Source of the DNA: an uncultured Campylobacterales bacterium
GTDB taxonomy: Bacteria; Campylobacterota; Campylobacteria; Campylobacterales; Arcobacteraceae
NCBI GenBank assembly: GCA_947503785.1
Contig: CANNFB010000002.1
Location: forward strand, 62,001-126,000
Length of the DNA stretch: 64,000 nucleotides
Direction: 5' to 3'
A program made the position numbers and the translations under genes. Under the pieces are notes generated by a model. It was not told the origin of the DNA. It did not search any database and saw only the letters and a list, made by a program, of their open reading frames with translations. Each line of letters begins with the position of its first letter. Position 1 is the stretch's first letter. Of this stretch, positions 18,753-27,767 are shown one piece after another.

Positions 18753-19388
18753 TTACTTTCTTCTCTTTTCTCTTAAAACTACAAAAGTATAAACAAGTAA
18801 ACCAATTACAACAAGAGTATACATCATCACTCTCCAAATTGTACTAGCTATTTTTCCTTGACTTCCAATACTTGTTTCTAATTCAATATTTTTTTCATCT
18901 GCAATTATATCTGCCATAGCAGCATATCCATTTAAACTTGCAGCACTTACTTTCGCATATAATGTATTTTTGTCTTTTGATGCTAACAAAGGAACTACAT
19001 ATCCATCTAAAATATCATCTTTATCAATAATCTTTTCTAAACCTTCACTTACTAATAAGTTTACATGTTGTTCATCAATAGACATAGTCATTAAGGCATA
19101 TGGCTTTTTTAAAGCTTCTAATACTTTTGTTTCATGATTTTTTAGATAGATAATCTTATCTTCACCTTTTACTTTATCGCCTAATCCATAAGTAGATTTA
19201 ACATAAAGATAAATATTTACACCTAATTTTTCTCTAGATTCTAAACCCATTTGAGTAATTTTTTCTTTTGCTCTTGGATCAATTAATCCGTCATCACTTA
19301 AGATAAACTCATTTGCTAATATATTTTGTGATAAAAAAAATAGGAGTGAAAAAATCACTCCCATTTTTAAATTTTTAATAGTCTTCAT
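18753..19388 (-). CDS. TPM-like domain membrane protein
   Basis: A 211-aa protein. An N-terminal signal peptide (about 6-25) precedes a periplasmic domain of about 150 residues, then a C-terminal membrane helix (about 185-205) and a basic tail. The segment LSDDGLIDPRAKEKITQMGLESREKLGVNIYLY (read in two parts: DPRAKEKITQM, EKLGVNIYLYV) resembles the TPM (YgcG-type) fold. Such domains occur in several membrane-repair or photosystem-assembly proteins. Here the location between ccoP and the FixH-like gene suggests a link to oxidase biogenesis. Confidence 0.55.
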   Translation of the reverse strand: MKTIKNLKMGVIFSLLFFLSQNILANEFILSDDGLIDPRAKEKITQMGLESREKLGVNIYLYVKSTYGLGDKVKGEDKIIYLKNHETKVLEALKKPYALMTMSIDEQHVNLLVSEGLEKIIDKDDILDGYVVPLLASKDKNTLYAKVSAASLNGYAAMADIIADEKNIELETSIGSQGKIASTIWRVMMYTLVVIGLLVYTFVVLREKRRK

Positions 19389-19389
19389 T

Positions 19390-19482
19390 TTAACCTATAA
19401 ATATTTTTGCGTCATTAAAAAAGCTAAAATATACAGTCATAACCGCAGATACTACTAGTAATAATCCTATAATTTTGTCCAT
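19390..19482 (-). CDS. Tiny (30-aa) single-span membrane protein in the cco operon
   Basis: Not a standard-length gene, but well supported. The ATG at 19482 is preceded by AAAAGGAGCTAAG, a near-perfect Shine-Dalgarno at good spacing. It encodes MDKIIGLLLVVSAVMTVYFS followed by FFNDAKIFIG and TAA. Residues 4-22 form one hydrophobic helix. It lies between the DUF4006 gene (11-bp gap) and the TPM-like gene (1-bp gap), all in one direction. Small single-helix subunits are typical partners of cbb3 oxidases (CcoQ, CcoH, CcoM types), so an oxidase subunit or assembly role is plausible but unproven. Confidence 0.7.
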   Translation of the reverse strand: MDKIIGLLLVVSAVMTVYFSFFNDAKIFIG

Positions 19483-19493
19483 CTTAGCTCCTT

Positions 19494-19757
19494 TTACTTA
19501 GCAAGAATATAATTTTTATTTTGTTCTTCTGGAGTTTTTTGTTTTCTATCTGAGAAAACACTTCCTGAAGTTAAACCATTAATATCTTGGTTAATTTTAT
19601 AAAAATTTGTTGCTTGATCTTGTTGTACTTTAATACCACTAATAGTTAATACAACTAGTATTGTTAATAACAATACAGTTGCTATTAACATACCAGTAAT
19701 ACCACTTAACTTAAAGATTCCTCTTTCGTTTTCGTTCATTTGTGTATTTCCAGACAT
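19494..19757 (-). CDS. DUF4006-family small membrane protein
   Basis: An 87-aa protein with one membrane helix (about 16-42) and a short hydrophilic C-terminal tail. It resembles the DUF4006 proteins found directly downstream of ccoP in Campylobacterota; its position (1-bp gap after ccoP) agrees. Probably a cbb3 oxidase accessory component. Function unknown. Confidence 0.7.
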   Translation of the reverse strand: MSGNTQMNENERGIFKLSGITGMLIATVLLLTILVVLTISGIKVQQDQATNFYKINQDINGLTSGSVFSDRKQKTPEEQNKNYILAK

Positions 19758-19758
19758 C

Positions 19759-20646
19759 TTACTCTCCTAAACTTCTTAAGTATGCAGCAAGAGCTTTTTG
19801 TTGTGTTTCATTTAGTCTTCCGTCAAAACTTGGCATCATACCAAGATTTCCTTTTTTACCATCTTTTAACACAGCAGAAACTAACGCATCATCATATTCT
19901 CTGATGTTTGGGGCAACATAAGGCATACCTTCACCATTTGCACCATGACATCCTGCACAAGTAGCATAAGCAGCAGGTTGTTCACCCTTAAATCCACCAG
20001 CAACATACTCAGCAATAATTTCAACATCTGGTCCAAAAGCCATACCACCTGGCATTCCACCTGGATATGCAGTTTTTAAGCTATTAGAACCGTTATTGAT
20101 CACATGAATAACTTGATCTTTTGCAATTCTTTTAGTTAAATCTTGCGCTTTACCTTCAATACCTTCAGCATCAACACCATGACAAGGTGAACACTGAACT
20201 AAGAAAGTAGACTGACCCATTGCTTCTAAAGTTTCAGTAGAAGGGTTGTCCCATTTCTTCTCAAACTTAGCATTGTAATCTAGTGCTTCTTCATTCCATT
20301 GACCAATTTGTGAAAAGCTATTAATTGGATAACCAATAGTCATATACCAAAACATCCAAATAATTGTTCCAATAAATGCTATAGCCCAACCTGTTGGAAC
20401 ATTATTTTGGTATTCACCAATTCCGTCCCAATTTTCATCTTTTAATTCACCACTAGCTGTATCATTTTTCATTTGATTAACATATTTAAGTGAAACGAAT
20501 ACTGTAATTACAAGAATTGCGATCGCACCTAACATTGTTAAACTATTTATATAATCGTCACCGATAAAAGCATCACCTGCTGCCAAGTAAGTTCCTGCTA
20601 TTAAAGCGATGACAAGAATAATTCCACCTATAACCATAGATTTCAT
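19759..20646 (-). CDS. ccoP: cbb3-type cytochrome c oxidase, diheme subunit III
   Basis: Membrane-anchored diheme cytochrome that passes electrons from soluble cytochrome c to CcoO/CcoN. Three hydrophobic segments (about 3-24, 35-55, 86-106) are followed by two c-heme domains: CSPCH at 152-156 and CAGCH at 230-234. Candidate Met ligands lie in GGMPGGMAFG and GMMPSFDG. 295 aa is normal. It is 1 bp after ccoQ. Confidence 0.95.
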   Translation of the reverse strand: MKSMVIGGIILVIALIAGTYLAAGDAFIGDDYINSLTMLGAIAILVITVFVSLKYVNQMKNDTASGELKDENWDGIGEYQNNVPTGWAIAFIGTIIWMFWYMTIGYPINSFSQIGQWNEEALDYNAKFEKKWDNPSTETLEAMGQSTFLVQCSPCHGVDAEGIEGKAQDLTKRIAKDQVIHVINNGSNSLKTAYPGGMPGGMAFGPDVEIIAEYVAGGFKGEQPAAYATCAGCHGANGEGMPYVAPNIREYDDALVSAVLKDGKKGNLGMMPSFDGRLNETQQKALAAYLRSLGE

Positions 20647-20647
20647 A

Positions 20648-20866
20648 CTATTTCTCCTTGTTATCTATATTATTTGTTCTTTCTTCAAGAGGAGAAGAGG
20701 ATGATGCATCATCATGAACTAGGTTTGAATACTTCTCAAAATCTGTTTCACCAGTTTTATCTCTTTTATATATAGAATAAGCATAAGAGTAAAATACAAC
20801 AAATACAAATAAAATTAAAAAGAACTTCGCATAACCTTGAATGTTCAATAATGTTTCATAATCCAT
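20648..20866 (-). CDS. ccoQ: cbb3 oxidase small subunit CcoQ
   Basis: A 72-aa protein with one membrane helix (about 12-30, AKFFLILFVFVVFYSYAYSI) and a Ser/acid-rich cytoplasmic tail. It lies between ccoO and ccoP, where CcoQ belongs. CcoQ stabilises the core complex in other bacteria. Confidence 0.85.
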   Translation of the reverse strand: MDYETLLNIQGYAKFFLILFVFVVFYSYAYSIYKRDKTGETDFEKYSNLVHDDASSSSPLEERTNNIDNKEK

Positions 20867-20877
20867 CTTTTAACCTC

Positions 20878-21561
20878 TTACTTTAAAGAATTTAAATATG
20901 CAATTAATGCAACTATTTCAGGAATCTGACCATTTGCAACAGCATCTTTTACAGCTTTGTTTTTCATATCAGCTGCAATAAGTTGCGCATCTGCTTTAGC
21001 TTTTGCTATAGCAGTTGTGTGATCACCTAACTCAACGTCAATTTTACCATCACCATCTAAATCTTGATCATATGGAGTAGCAAAAACAGTTTTAACTGTA
21101 TAAGCTTCAGCATATGCTGTATCTAAATCAGCAATATTCTCAAAGTGATGAGGATATGCTGGCATAACAGTTCCAGGTACAACAGATGCTGGATCCATCA
21201 TGTGATTTTCATGCCAGTCAGTAGTTCTATAATTACCAACTCTCATTAAATCTGGTCCAGTTCTTTTTGATCCCCATAAAAATGGTCTATCATAAGCGTA
21301 CTCACCAGATAATGAATACATACCATATCTATCAGTTTCTGATTTAAATGGTCTAATTAGTTGTGAATGACAAGCATTACAACTATCTTTAATATAAACT
21401 TGTCTACCAGCTAATTCTAAAACCGAATAAGGCTTAGTACCAACAGTAGGTCTACTTTGTTTTGCAAAATCTGGAATAATTTCAATTATTCCTGCGAATG
21501 CAACAAACACGAATACTAGAACCGCAAAGAAAAACGGTCTTTGTTCAAACCAATGAAACAT
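20878..21561 (-). CDS. ccoO: cbb3 oxidase monoheme subunit II
   Basis: Membrane-anchored monoheme cytochrome c that feeds the catalytic subunit. It has one N-terminal helix (about 9-30) and heme site CNACH at 61-65. The segment RTGPDLMRVG (100-109) and the VVPGTVMPAYP loop with the likely Met ligand (about 133) are typical. Unusual: residues 165-175 read DQDLDGDGKID, an EF-hand/dockerin-like calcium-binding loop, in an insert after TPY. Operon ccoN-O-Q-P with gaps of 14, 11 and 1 bp. Confidence 0.94.
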   Translation of the reverse strand: MFHWFEQRPFFFAVLVFVFVAFAGIIEIIPDFAKQSRPTVGTKPYSVLELAGRQVYIKDSCNACHSQLIRPFKSETDRYGMYSLSGEYAYDRPFLWGSKRTGPDLMRVGNYRTTDWHENHMMDPASVVPGTVMPAYPHHFENIADLDTAYAEAYTVKTVFATPYDQDLDGDGKIDVELGDHTTAIAKAKADAQLIAADMKNKAVKDAVANGQIPEIVALIAYLNSLK

Positions 21562-21575
21562 ATTTTCTCCTTTTC

Positions 21576-23045
21576 TTACGCAGCTACAGGTGTAGTGTTT
21601 GTAGGTTCTTTATCAAGTACTCTTCCACATTTAATAGTTTTATAAATATTATATGCGAACATAAAGAATCCAATAAGGTACAATAACCCACCAACTGCTC
21701 TAATTGTGTAATATGGTTGTAATACAGTTACTGTATCAATGAATGAATAAACTAAAGAACCGTATTCGTCATACGCTCTCCACATCATACCTTGAGTAAT
21801 ACCTGCAATCCACATAGAAGTAAAGTATAAAACGATACCTGTAGTTTGTAACCAGAATTGTGTATCCATTAATGATTTAGAGTAAAGTTCTCTCTTATAC
21901 ATTCTTGGAACCATATGGAATAATGCTGCCATTACCATAAATACAACCCATCCTAAAACACCATCATGAACGTGACCTGGAATCCAATCTGTAAAGTGCG
22001 CAATTGCATTTACTGATTTGATCGCTTGAATAGGACCTTCAATAGTTGATAACATATAGAATGTTGATGCTAATACCATAAACTTAATTAGTGTATTAGT
22101 TTGTAACTGTTGCCACTCACCTTTCATAGTTAAAAGCATATTAATAGCAGATCCCCATGATGGTAAAATTAATACAACTGACATTACAGAACCCATTGTT
22201 TGCATCCAGTCAGGAACAGTTGAATAAAGAAGGTGATGACCACCAGCCCATAAGTAAACAAACATTAATCCCCAGAAAGCTAAAATCGAAAGTTTATATG
22301 AATAAACATTTTGACCAGATTCTTTTGGAAGGAAATAATAAATCATTGCAATAATTGGAGTTGTGAAAACAAATGCAACCGCATTGTGTCCATACCACCA
22401 TTGTACTAATGCATCATTTGTACCTGCATACATAGAAACTGAATGCATCCATGAACCATAACCTGATACTAATGCAGTTGGAACTTCCATGTTATTAAAT
22501 AAATATAACATTGCAATTGCAATAAAAGTAGCAATGAAGTACCATAATGAAATATACAGAGTTCTCTCTCTTCTAATTCCTATTAAACCAAAAATAGAAA
22601 CTCCCCATAAAACCCACCATACAACAACTAAAATATCTAATGGCCATTCTAATTCAGCATATTCTTTAGATGTAGTATAACCCATAAATAGAGTTACTAC
22701 TGCTAAAAGAATAGTGATAAAATAAAGTGCAAAATGTAATTTTGCAATACCCATTAAAAATGGAGATTCTTTTAAAGAAACTTTTAATACTCTTTGCCCA
22801 ATGTAATACCATGAAGCAAAAACACCACTTAAAGTAAAACCAAATGCAACACCATTTGTGTGTAAAGGTCTTAATCTACTAAATGTACCATACTCCCCAG
22901 CTAAGTTATTTAACTCAGGAAACGCCAATTGAAACGCAAGTACAACACCGATCGTCATACCTATGATACCAAACAAAATTGTTGCAAATGTAAAGGCTTT
23001 TGCAACTGAGTAATCGTACTCAATTTGTGCACCGTTTTGCATCAA
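21576..23045 (-). CDS. ccoN: cbb3-type cytochrome c oxidase catalytic subunit I
   Basis: Heme-copper oxidase subunit of 489 aa with about 12 membrane helices; it reduces O2 with high affinity in the inner membrane. The low-spin heme His lies near RLRPLHTNGVAFGF, the CuB His in WWYGHNAVAFVFT, the further CuB His pair in GGHHLLYSTVPDW, and the high-spin heme His region in PGHVHDGVLGWV. The ribosome site AGGAGGAG precedes the ATG at close spacing. First gene of the cco cluster; a 459-bp AT-rich region lies upstream. Confidence 0.97.
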   Translation of the reverse strand: MMQNGAQIEYDYSVAKAFTFATILFGIIGMTIGVVLAFQLAFPELNNLAGEYGTFSRLRPLHTNGVAFGFTLSGVFASWYYIGQRVLKVSLKESPFLMGIAKLHFALYFITILLAVVTLFMGYTTSKEYAELEWPLDILVVVWWVLWGVSIFGLIGIRRERTLYISLWYFIATFIAIAMLYLFNNMEVPTALVSGYGSWMHSVSMYAGTNDALVQWWYGHNAVAFVFTTPIIAMIYYFLPKESGQNVYSYKLSILAFWGLMFVYLWAGGHHLLYSTVPDWMQTMGSVMSVVLILPSWGSAINMLLTMKGEWQQLQTNTLIKFMVLASTFYMLSTIEGPIQAIKSVNAIAHFTDWIPGHVHDGVLGWVVFMVMAALFHMVPRMYKRELYSKSLMDTQFWLQTTGIVLYFTSMWIAGITQGMMWRAYDEYGSLVYSFIDTVTVLQPYYTIRAVGGLLYLIGFFMFAYNIYKTIKCGRVLDKEPTNTTPVAA

Positions 23046-23184
23046 TCTCCTCCTACTAATTTTATATACAAGTCACAATACGTCACTTATGAATTGATAT
23101 TAACTAAAGTGCTCTAAAATTTTACTTAATTTTAGTACAATTTAAGAATAATATTTAGATAAAAATAATATTAAGTAGTAAATA

Positions 23185-23200
23185 GATAATGATTATTATC
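23185..23200. promoter_or_regulatory. Fur-box-like inverted repeat upstream of ccoN
   Basis: GATAAT, a 4-bp centre (GATT), then ATTATC form a palindrome that resembles the classical Fur consensus (GATAATGAT-A-ATCATTATC). It lies about 140 bp upstream of ccoN. Because the region is very AT-rich, a chance match is possible. If real, it would link oxidase expression to iron. Confidence 0.3.
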
Positions 23201-23370
23201 ACAAAGTTTACTTGAGTACCAGTATTTCATAATATTCTAATAGTTATAACTTGTACTTATAATCTAAATTTTAAGTAGATTTAGTAAAAGAGATACTTTT
23301 TGTCCTATTTAGCTATTTCTAGGATATCTTATAATCATAACTATTATCAAAATTATTATCTGTTTAAGAA

Positions 23371-23391
23371 ATTTATAATTTATAATTTATA
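23371..23391. repeat. Three tandem AATTTAT units
   Basis: Exact 7-bp unit repeated three times in noncoding AT-rich DNA. Copy number could vary by slippage. Too far from ccoN (about 330 bp) to act as a promoter spacer; likely neutral. Confidence 0.6.
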
Positions 23392-23504
23392 AATATTAAT
23401 AAATATTTTTTTAGTTTAAGTTTATTTTTTTTAATTCAACTTACAAAAAAATAATAATTTTACACCTTTCTAATCCAAGTAAAAAGTATAATTATATGAG
23501 TAGA

Positions 23505-23981
23505 TTAATTCCAGTTTTTAATAGCTATTTGAGTCTCTCTTTGCATAGTTTTTTTCTTCAAATCTTCTCTTTTATCATGAAGTTTTTTACCTTCTGCCGT
23601 TGCTATTTGAACTTTTACCTTATTTCTATCATTGAAATACATTTTTAAAGGAACAATAGAGATACCATCTTTTGTAACTTTTACAAAAAGTTTTGCAATT
23701 TGCTTATTATGTAAAAGAAGCTTTCTCTCTCTTCTTTCATCAGGTCTATATGTAGTGTGAGCAGTACTTAAATGTGAAATATGCATATTAAACAAAAATA
23801 CTTCACCTTTAATAATACGAACAAATGAATCTTTTAAGTTTGCACGTCCTTCTCTTAAAGCTTTAACCTCACTACCTTCTAAAACAATACCAGCTTCCAT
23901 TGATTCCATAATTGTGAAATCATGAAAAGCTTTTTTGTTTTTAAAAACTAAATTCTTTTTTTCTTCTTTTTTCTTAGCCAT
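23505..23981 (-). CDS. smpB: SsrA (tmRNA)-binding protein SmpB
   Basis: Binds tmRNA and guides it to stalled ribosomes for trans-translation. At 158 aa it shows the conserved SmpB core: [20 protein letters not shown] (about 15-34), [19 protein letters not shown], and the C-terminal [10 protein letters not shown] with basic tail. Last gene of uvrD-truB-ispE-smpB; overlaps ispE by 8 bp. Confidence 0.96.
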   Translation of the reverse strand: MAKKKEEKKNLVFKNKKAFHDFTIMESMEAGIVLEGSEVKALREGRANLKDSFVRIIKGEVFLFNMHISHLSTAHTTYRPDERRERKLLLHNKQIAKLFVKVTKDGISIVPLKMYFNDRNKVKVQIATAEGKKLHDKREDLKKKTMQRETQIAIKNWN

Positions 23982-24738
23982 TGTTTACCTTAAAAAATGA
24001 ACTTCCACTACCACTAAAATACCAATCTTTTTTAGCATAAGCTTTTAATTCTGGTTTTGTCGTAATTGCAGGTTCATATAAATCGTTTGCTTCATTTATA
24101 TTAAACTCATTTAAAATAGCTAAAGAGTTCATTGATAATAATCTTTTTGCATCTTCTTTTGAAATTTGCTTGTAAAACTTTTCTCTAAATTCTTTAAATA
24201 TCAAACCTGTATCACATTCTATTTTAGGTGTAATTGTATCTATATTTAAAATATCTTCATCAAACTTTTTTACAATCTCTCCAATACCCGTAACATTCGC
24301 ACTATTATACTCATACACAAAGAAAGGAACATCTGCTCCAATTCGTACTGCAATATTGCAAAGCTCATCTTTTGATAAGTTTAACTCGCAATATTTATTT
24401 AGCATAATCAAAAAAGTTGCAGCATTTGAGCTTCCACCACCTAATCCTGCAAACTCTGGTATATTTTTTTCTACTTTAACACTATAAGTTTTAAAAAACT
24501 CTTCAACACCTTTGTACTTTTTGAGTAAGGCATAAGCTTTATATATAGTATTAGATTCTAGTTTACACCCAAAACTTCCTATAATGTCAAAGTCATTTTT
24601 ATTAGTTTCAATAAAAGATATTTCATCATACAAATTATGTACTCGTACAAATCTTGAAACAAGTTCATGATAATTATCTCTTTTATCTGCAATTTTTAAA
24701 AAAATATTTACTTTTGCATAGGATTTAAAAGTAATCAT
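23974..24738 (-). CDS. ispE: 4-diphosphocytidyl-2-C-methyl-D-erythritol kinase
   Basis: GHMP kinase of the MEP isoprenoid pathway. The N-terminus [11 protein letters not shown] and the ATP loop [17 protein letters not shown] (about 94-110) are diagnostic. The C-terminal [11 protein letters not shown] is the third GHMP motif. At 254 aa it is slightly short. It overlaps truB by 4 bp and smpB by 8 bp, so translation is coupled. Confidence 0.93.
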   Translation of the reverse strand: MITFKSYAKVNIFLKIADKRDNYHELVSRFVRVHNLYDEISFIETNKNDFDIIGSFGCKLESNTIYKAYALLKKYKGVEEFFKTYSVKVEKNIPEFAGLGGGSSNAATFLIMLNKYCELNLSKDELCNIAVRIGADVPFFVYEYNSANVTGIGEIVKKFDEDILNIDTITPKIECDTGLIFKEFREKFYKQISKEDAKRLLSMNSLAILNEFNINEANDLYEPAITTKPELKAYAKKDWYFSGSGSSFFKVNNG

Positions 24739-25583
24739 CGAAGTACCTTATTTAATAAATAGTTAACTTCCTTATCAATAATTTCAATAATACTAAAGAA
24801 GTCATCAAAAACGATTAGATATTTTCCATCTTCTTTTGTTTCTAAATAATCTAGTGAAATCTTTTTTCCATCAAATAACCATTCTTTAGTTCCTAAATAT
24901 TTTACAGTAGGAATATCTAAATAATCTAAAGGATTTAAATCTTTTTCATTTTCATAAAAAAACTTTCCTTCATTTAATCTTTCAAGAAAAGATAAAGTAC
25001 CACTAGTATTTAATCTTTTACACAATATTTGTGCTAATGACCTAATATATGAACCTTCACTAACACTTGCTTCAAAAGTTATAAAAGGATGATTATAGTT
25101 TATAAATTTTGTATCAATAATATTCATAATTGATTTCTTCATCTCAAACTCAACACCTTCTCGTGCTAAATCATAAGCTCTTTTACCATCAATCTTTTTT
25201 GCGGAAAACTTTGGTGGAGTATATTCAATCTCACCTTTTAGCTTTTCAATCTCTTTTATTATTGTTTGCTTATCTAAAATTTTTGATTCATTTATACTTG
25301 TTACATTTTCTATATCAAAAGAATCAGATTCTACTCCTAACCAAATAACAGCTTTATATGTTTTTGGAGTTTTACTTAGGTACTTAAATAGTTTTGAATA
25401 TTGTCCAAAAGCTACAATTAGACATCCGCAGGCAAAGGGATCTAGTGTTCCACTGAAACCTGCTTTTTTATTTTTGTATTTTCTTTTAATTTTATTTAAA
25501 TATGAATTAGAAGATGTAAAAATTGGTTTTTTAACAACCACTAACTTATTTAGTGGTTCTTTATTATAAAGTCTTTTTTGCAT
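24735..25583 (-). CDS. truB: tRNA pseudouridine(55) synthase TruB
   Basis: Makes pseudouridine 55 in the T-loop of tRNAs. The catalytic Asp lies in GFSGTLDPFACGCLIVAFG (about 43-61). The motif with ISSSN-like FTSSNSYLNKIK (22-33) and the later EGSYIRSLAQILCK (about 177-190) fit TruB. 282 aa, with a short C-terminal extension in place of a PUA domain. Confidence 0.94.
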   Translation of the reverse strand: MQKRLYNKEPLNKLVVVKKPIFTSSNSYLNKIKRKYKNKKAGFSGTLDPFACGCLIVAFGQYSKLFKYLSKTPKTYKAVIWLGVESDSFDIENVTSINESKILDKQTIIKEIEKLKGEIEYTPPKFSAKKIDGKRAYDLAREGVEFEMKKSIMNIIDTKFINYNHPFITFEASVSEGSYIRSLAQILCKRLNTSGTLSFLERLNEGKFFYENEKDLNPLDYLDIPTVKYLGTKEWLFDGKKISLDYLETKEDGKYLIVFDDFFSIIEIIDKEVNYLLNKVLR

Positions 25584-25599
25584 TGTTATCTTGGCTTAA

Positions 25600-27654
25600 T
25601 TATATTTTTTCTACGAAAGATGATAATATATCTCTTGATGTTCCACCAAAATTAATTGTAAGTTTATAGTCTTTTCCAGCTTTATTAGCTTTTTGTACTC
25701 TTCCCATACCAAAAATTTTATGTTGAATTAAATCACCTTTTCTATAAGCAGAATGTTTTTCAATTGTCAAAGAACCTTTAATTAATCCTGATTCACTTAA
25801 AAATCTACTTTTTTGCAAAAGAGCACGCTTTCCTTTATAAAATCTCGAATGAACAAAAGATAGAGTTAAATTATCCATAGCTCTTGTAATTGCAACATAT
25901 CCAAGTCTTCTTTCTTCTTCAATATCAGAACCATCTCCTGTTAAAGGAAAAAATCCTTCTTCAAGTCCTATAATAAACAAGTTTCTAAACTCCAAACCTT
26001 TTGAAGCATGAATACTCATCATAGAAATAGCTTCACTATTATATTCACCATTTTCACTCTCTAAGGCAATTTCATTTAAAAAATCTTTTAATTCCAAATG
26101 AGGATTTTGCATAAAGTAATCTCTTATATACCCATAGAATTCATCAACATTTCCTTGTCGTTCAAAACCATCTGGAATATTGTCATAAGAGGCTCGATAA
26201 TCAAATGTATCTTCAAAAGAATCTAAGAACTTCATTTTAGATTCCTCTAAAACATCTTTTAAATCCATTATAGAAGCTTCAAATACTTTTAGTGTTCTTG
26301 AATTCTTTTTACCTACAATTTCTGCCAACTCTTCAGGACTTAACTCTTGAATTAGTTGAAAAATAGGCTTAGTAGTTTGGATTGACCTAGCTTCAAGCTT
26401 ATCAATTGTAGTTTTACCAATACCACGTTTTGGCTTATTTACAATTCTTTTTAAAGAGAAGTTATCATTTGAATTTGTAAGTATTCTAAAGAACGCTATT
26501 AAATCTTTTATTTCAGCTCTCTCATAGAATTTCATTCCACCTACAAGTTTATAGTTTAATCCAGCTTTATTAAAACCTTCTTCAAGTGATCTGGAAAGTG
26601 CATTAACTCTAAATAATACAGCAATATCTTTTGCACTAGTTCCATTATCTAATAATGATTTAATATCATCAATTAGTTTTCTAGTTTCTTCATTTTCATC
26701 ATGTGATTCATAAACTTTTATTGAATCACCTTTTTTTCTTGTACCTACTAGCTTTTTCCCTAACCTATCACGATTATGTTCAATTAATTGATTTGCATGA
26801 TTTAATATCGTATCTGTTGATCTATAATTTTTTTCTAGTTTTACAACTTTTGTATCTTCAAAATCTTTTGAAAAATTTAAGATATTTTTAATTGTTGCAC
26901 CTCTCCAACCATAAATACTTTGGTCATCATCACCAACAACACAAAGATTATTATGAGTTGAACATAATAATCTTAATAGTCTGTATTGAAGTTCATTTGT
27001 ATCTTGGTACTCATCAACCATAATATATTGATATCTTTGACTTGTTTGAGCTGCTAGTTTTTCATTCTTTTTTAAAATTTCGTAAGGTAAAAGCAATAAA
27101 TCATCAAAATCAACTAAATTGTTTTTTAATAAATATTCTTGATATTTTTGATAAACAATTGCAATTTGTTGATATAGTTTTAATTGAGCAGCGGCAATTG
27201 CTTCAGTTGGAGAAATTAATGTATTTTTATATTTTGAAATCTCTGAAACTAAAAGGGCTGTTGTGATTTCTTTATCTATTGATTTTATAATTCTTTTCTT
27301 GTCATCTGTATCAATTATAATAAAATTGTTTTTTCTTCCTAATTCACCCATATGAAATTTAAGAAACAATAATCCAAACTTATGAAAAGTACATAATAAA
27401 GGGGGAGTATTTAATGATGCTTGATCAATTAAAGAATAAGCTCTTTCTCTCATTTCTGAAGCTGCTTTATTAGTAAAAGTTAACGTTAATATTGAACTTG
27501 GGTCTATTCCAATTGAAATTAAATAAGCTAATCTAGTGGTAATAGTTTTTGTTTTTCCCGAACCTGCACCTGCAAGTATAAGTAGTGAACCATCAATATG
27601 CTCAGCTGCACTTTTTTGCGAATCATTTAATAATGATAATAAATTTCCAGACAT
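25600..27654 (-). CDS. uvrD: UvrD/PcrA-type superfamily I DNA helicase
   Basis: ATP-dependent 3'-5' DNA helicase for repair and replication-fork maintenance. The 684-aa protein has Walker A in LAGAGSGKTKTITTRL (about 27-42), Walker B VDEYQDTNELQYRLL (near 215), GDDDQSIYGWRGA, the motif IV region KNYRSTDTIL, and motif V/VI MSIHASKGLEF and RRLGYVAITRAMDNL. The C-terminus has a Tudor-like segment (DLIQHKIFGMGRVQ). It lacks the nuclease domain of AddA or RecB. First gene of its operon, divergent from the LysR gene. Confidence 0.93.
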   Translation of the reverse strand: MSGNLLSLLNDSQKSAAEHIDGSLLILAGAGSGKTKTITTRLAYLISIGIDPSSILTLTFTNKAASEMRERAYSLIDQASLNTPPLLCTFHKFGLLFLKFHMGELGRKNNFIIIDTDDKKRIIKSIDKEITTALLVSEISKYKNTLISPTEAIAAAQLKLYQQIAIVYQKYQEYLLKNNLVDFDDLLLLPYEILKKNEKLAAQTSQRYQYIMVDEYQDTNELQYRLLRLLCSTHNNLCVVGDDDQSIYGWRGATIKNILNFSKDFEDTKVVKLEKNYRSTDTILNHANQLIEHNRDRLGKKLVGTRKKGDSIKVYESHDENEETRKLIDDIKSLLDNGTSAKDIAVLFRVNALSRSLEEGFNKAGLNYKLVGGMKFYERAEIKDLIAFFRILTNSNDNFSLKRIVNKPKRGIGKTTIDKLEARSIQTTKPIFQLIQELSPEELAEIVGKKNSRTLKVFEASIMDLKDVLEESKMKFLDSFEDTFDYRASYDNIPDGFERQGNVDEFYGYIRDYFMQNPHLELKDFLNEIALESENGEYNSEAISMMSIHASKGLEFRNLFIIGLEEGFFPLTGDGSDIEEERRLGYVAITRAMDNLTLSFVHSRFYKGKRALLQKSRFLSESGLIKGSLTIEKHSAYRKGDLIQHKIFGMGRVQKANKAGKDYKLTINFGGTSRDILSSFVEKI

Positions 27655-27767
27655 TTCTTCTCCCGTAATATATAATTATACCATATCTTAAATAAATTCA
27701 TTATCCTTAATTATTCTATGTATAAATAAATGTTATGATAAACATAAATTTTTACACGGAGGATATA

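Larger units (their letters stand above)
23046..23504. other. 459-bp AT-rich intergenic region upstream of ccoN
   Basis: No gene is seen. It carries the ccoN ribosome site next to the start, a Fur-box-like palindrome at 23185-23200, three tandem copies of AATTTAT at 23371-23391, and long A/T runs toward smpB. It must hold the ccoNOQP promoter; I could not fix the -10 with confidence. Confidence 0.7.

Noticed and set aside
23371-23391. AATTTAT repeats as a CRISPR-like or iteron array
   Set aside because: Only three 7-bp units without spacers, in plain AT-rich DNA; no cas or rep gene nearby.
25600-27654. UvrD-type helicase as the missing AddA
   Set aside because: No C-terminal nuclease domain and only 684 aa; AddA should be larger with a PD-(D/E)XK end.
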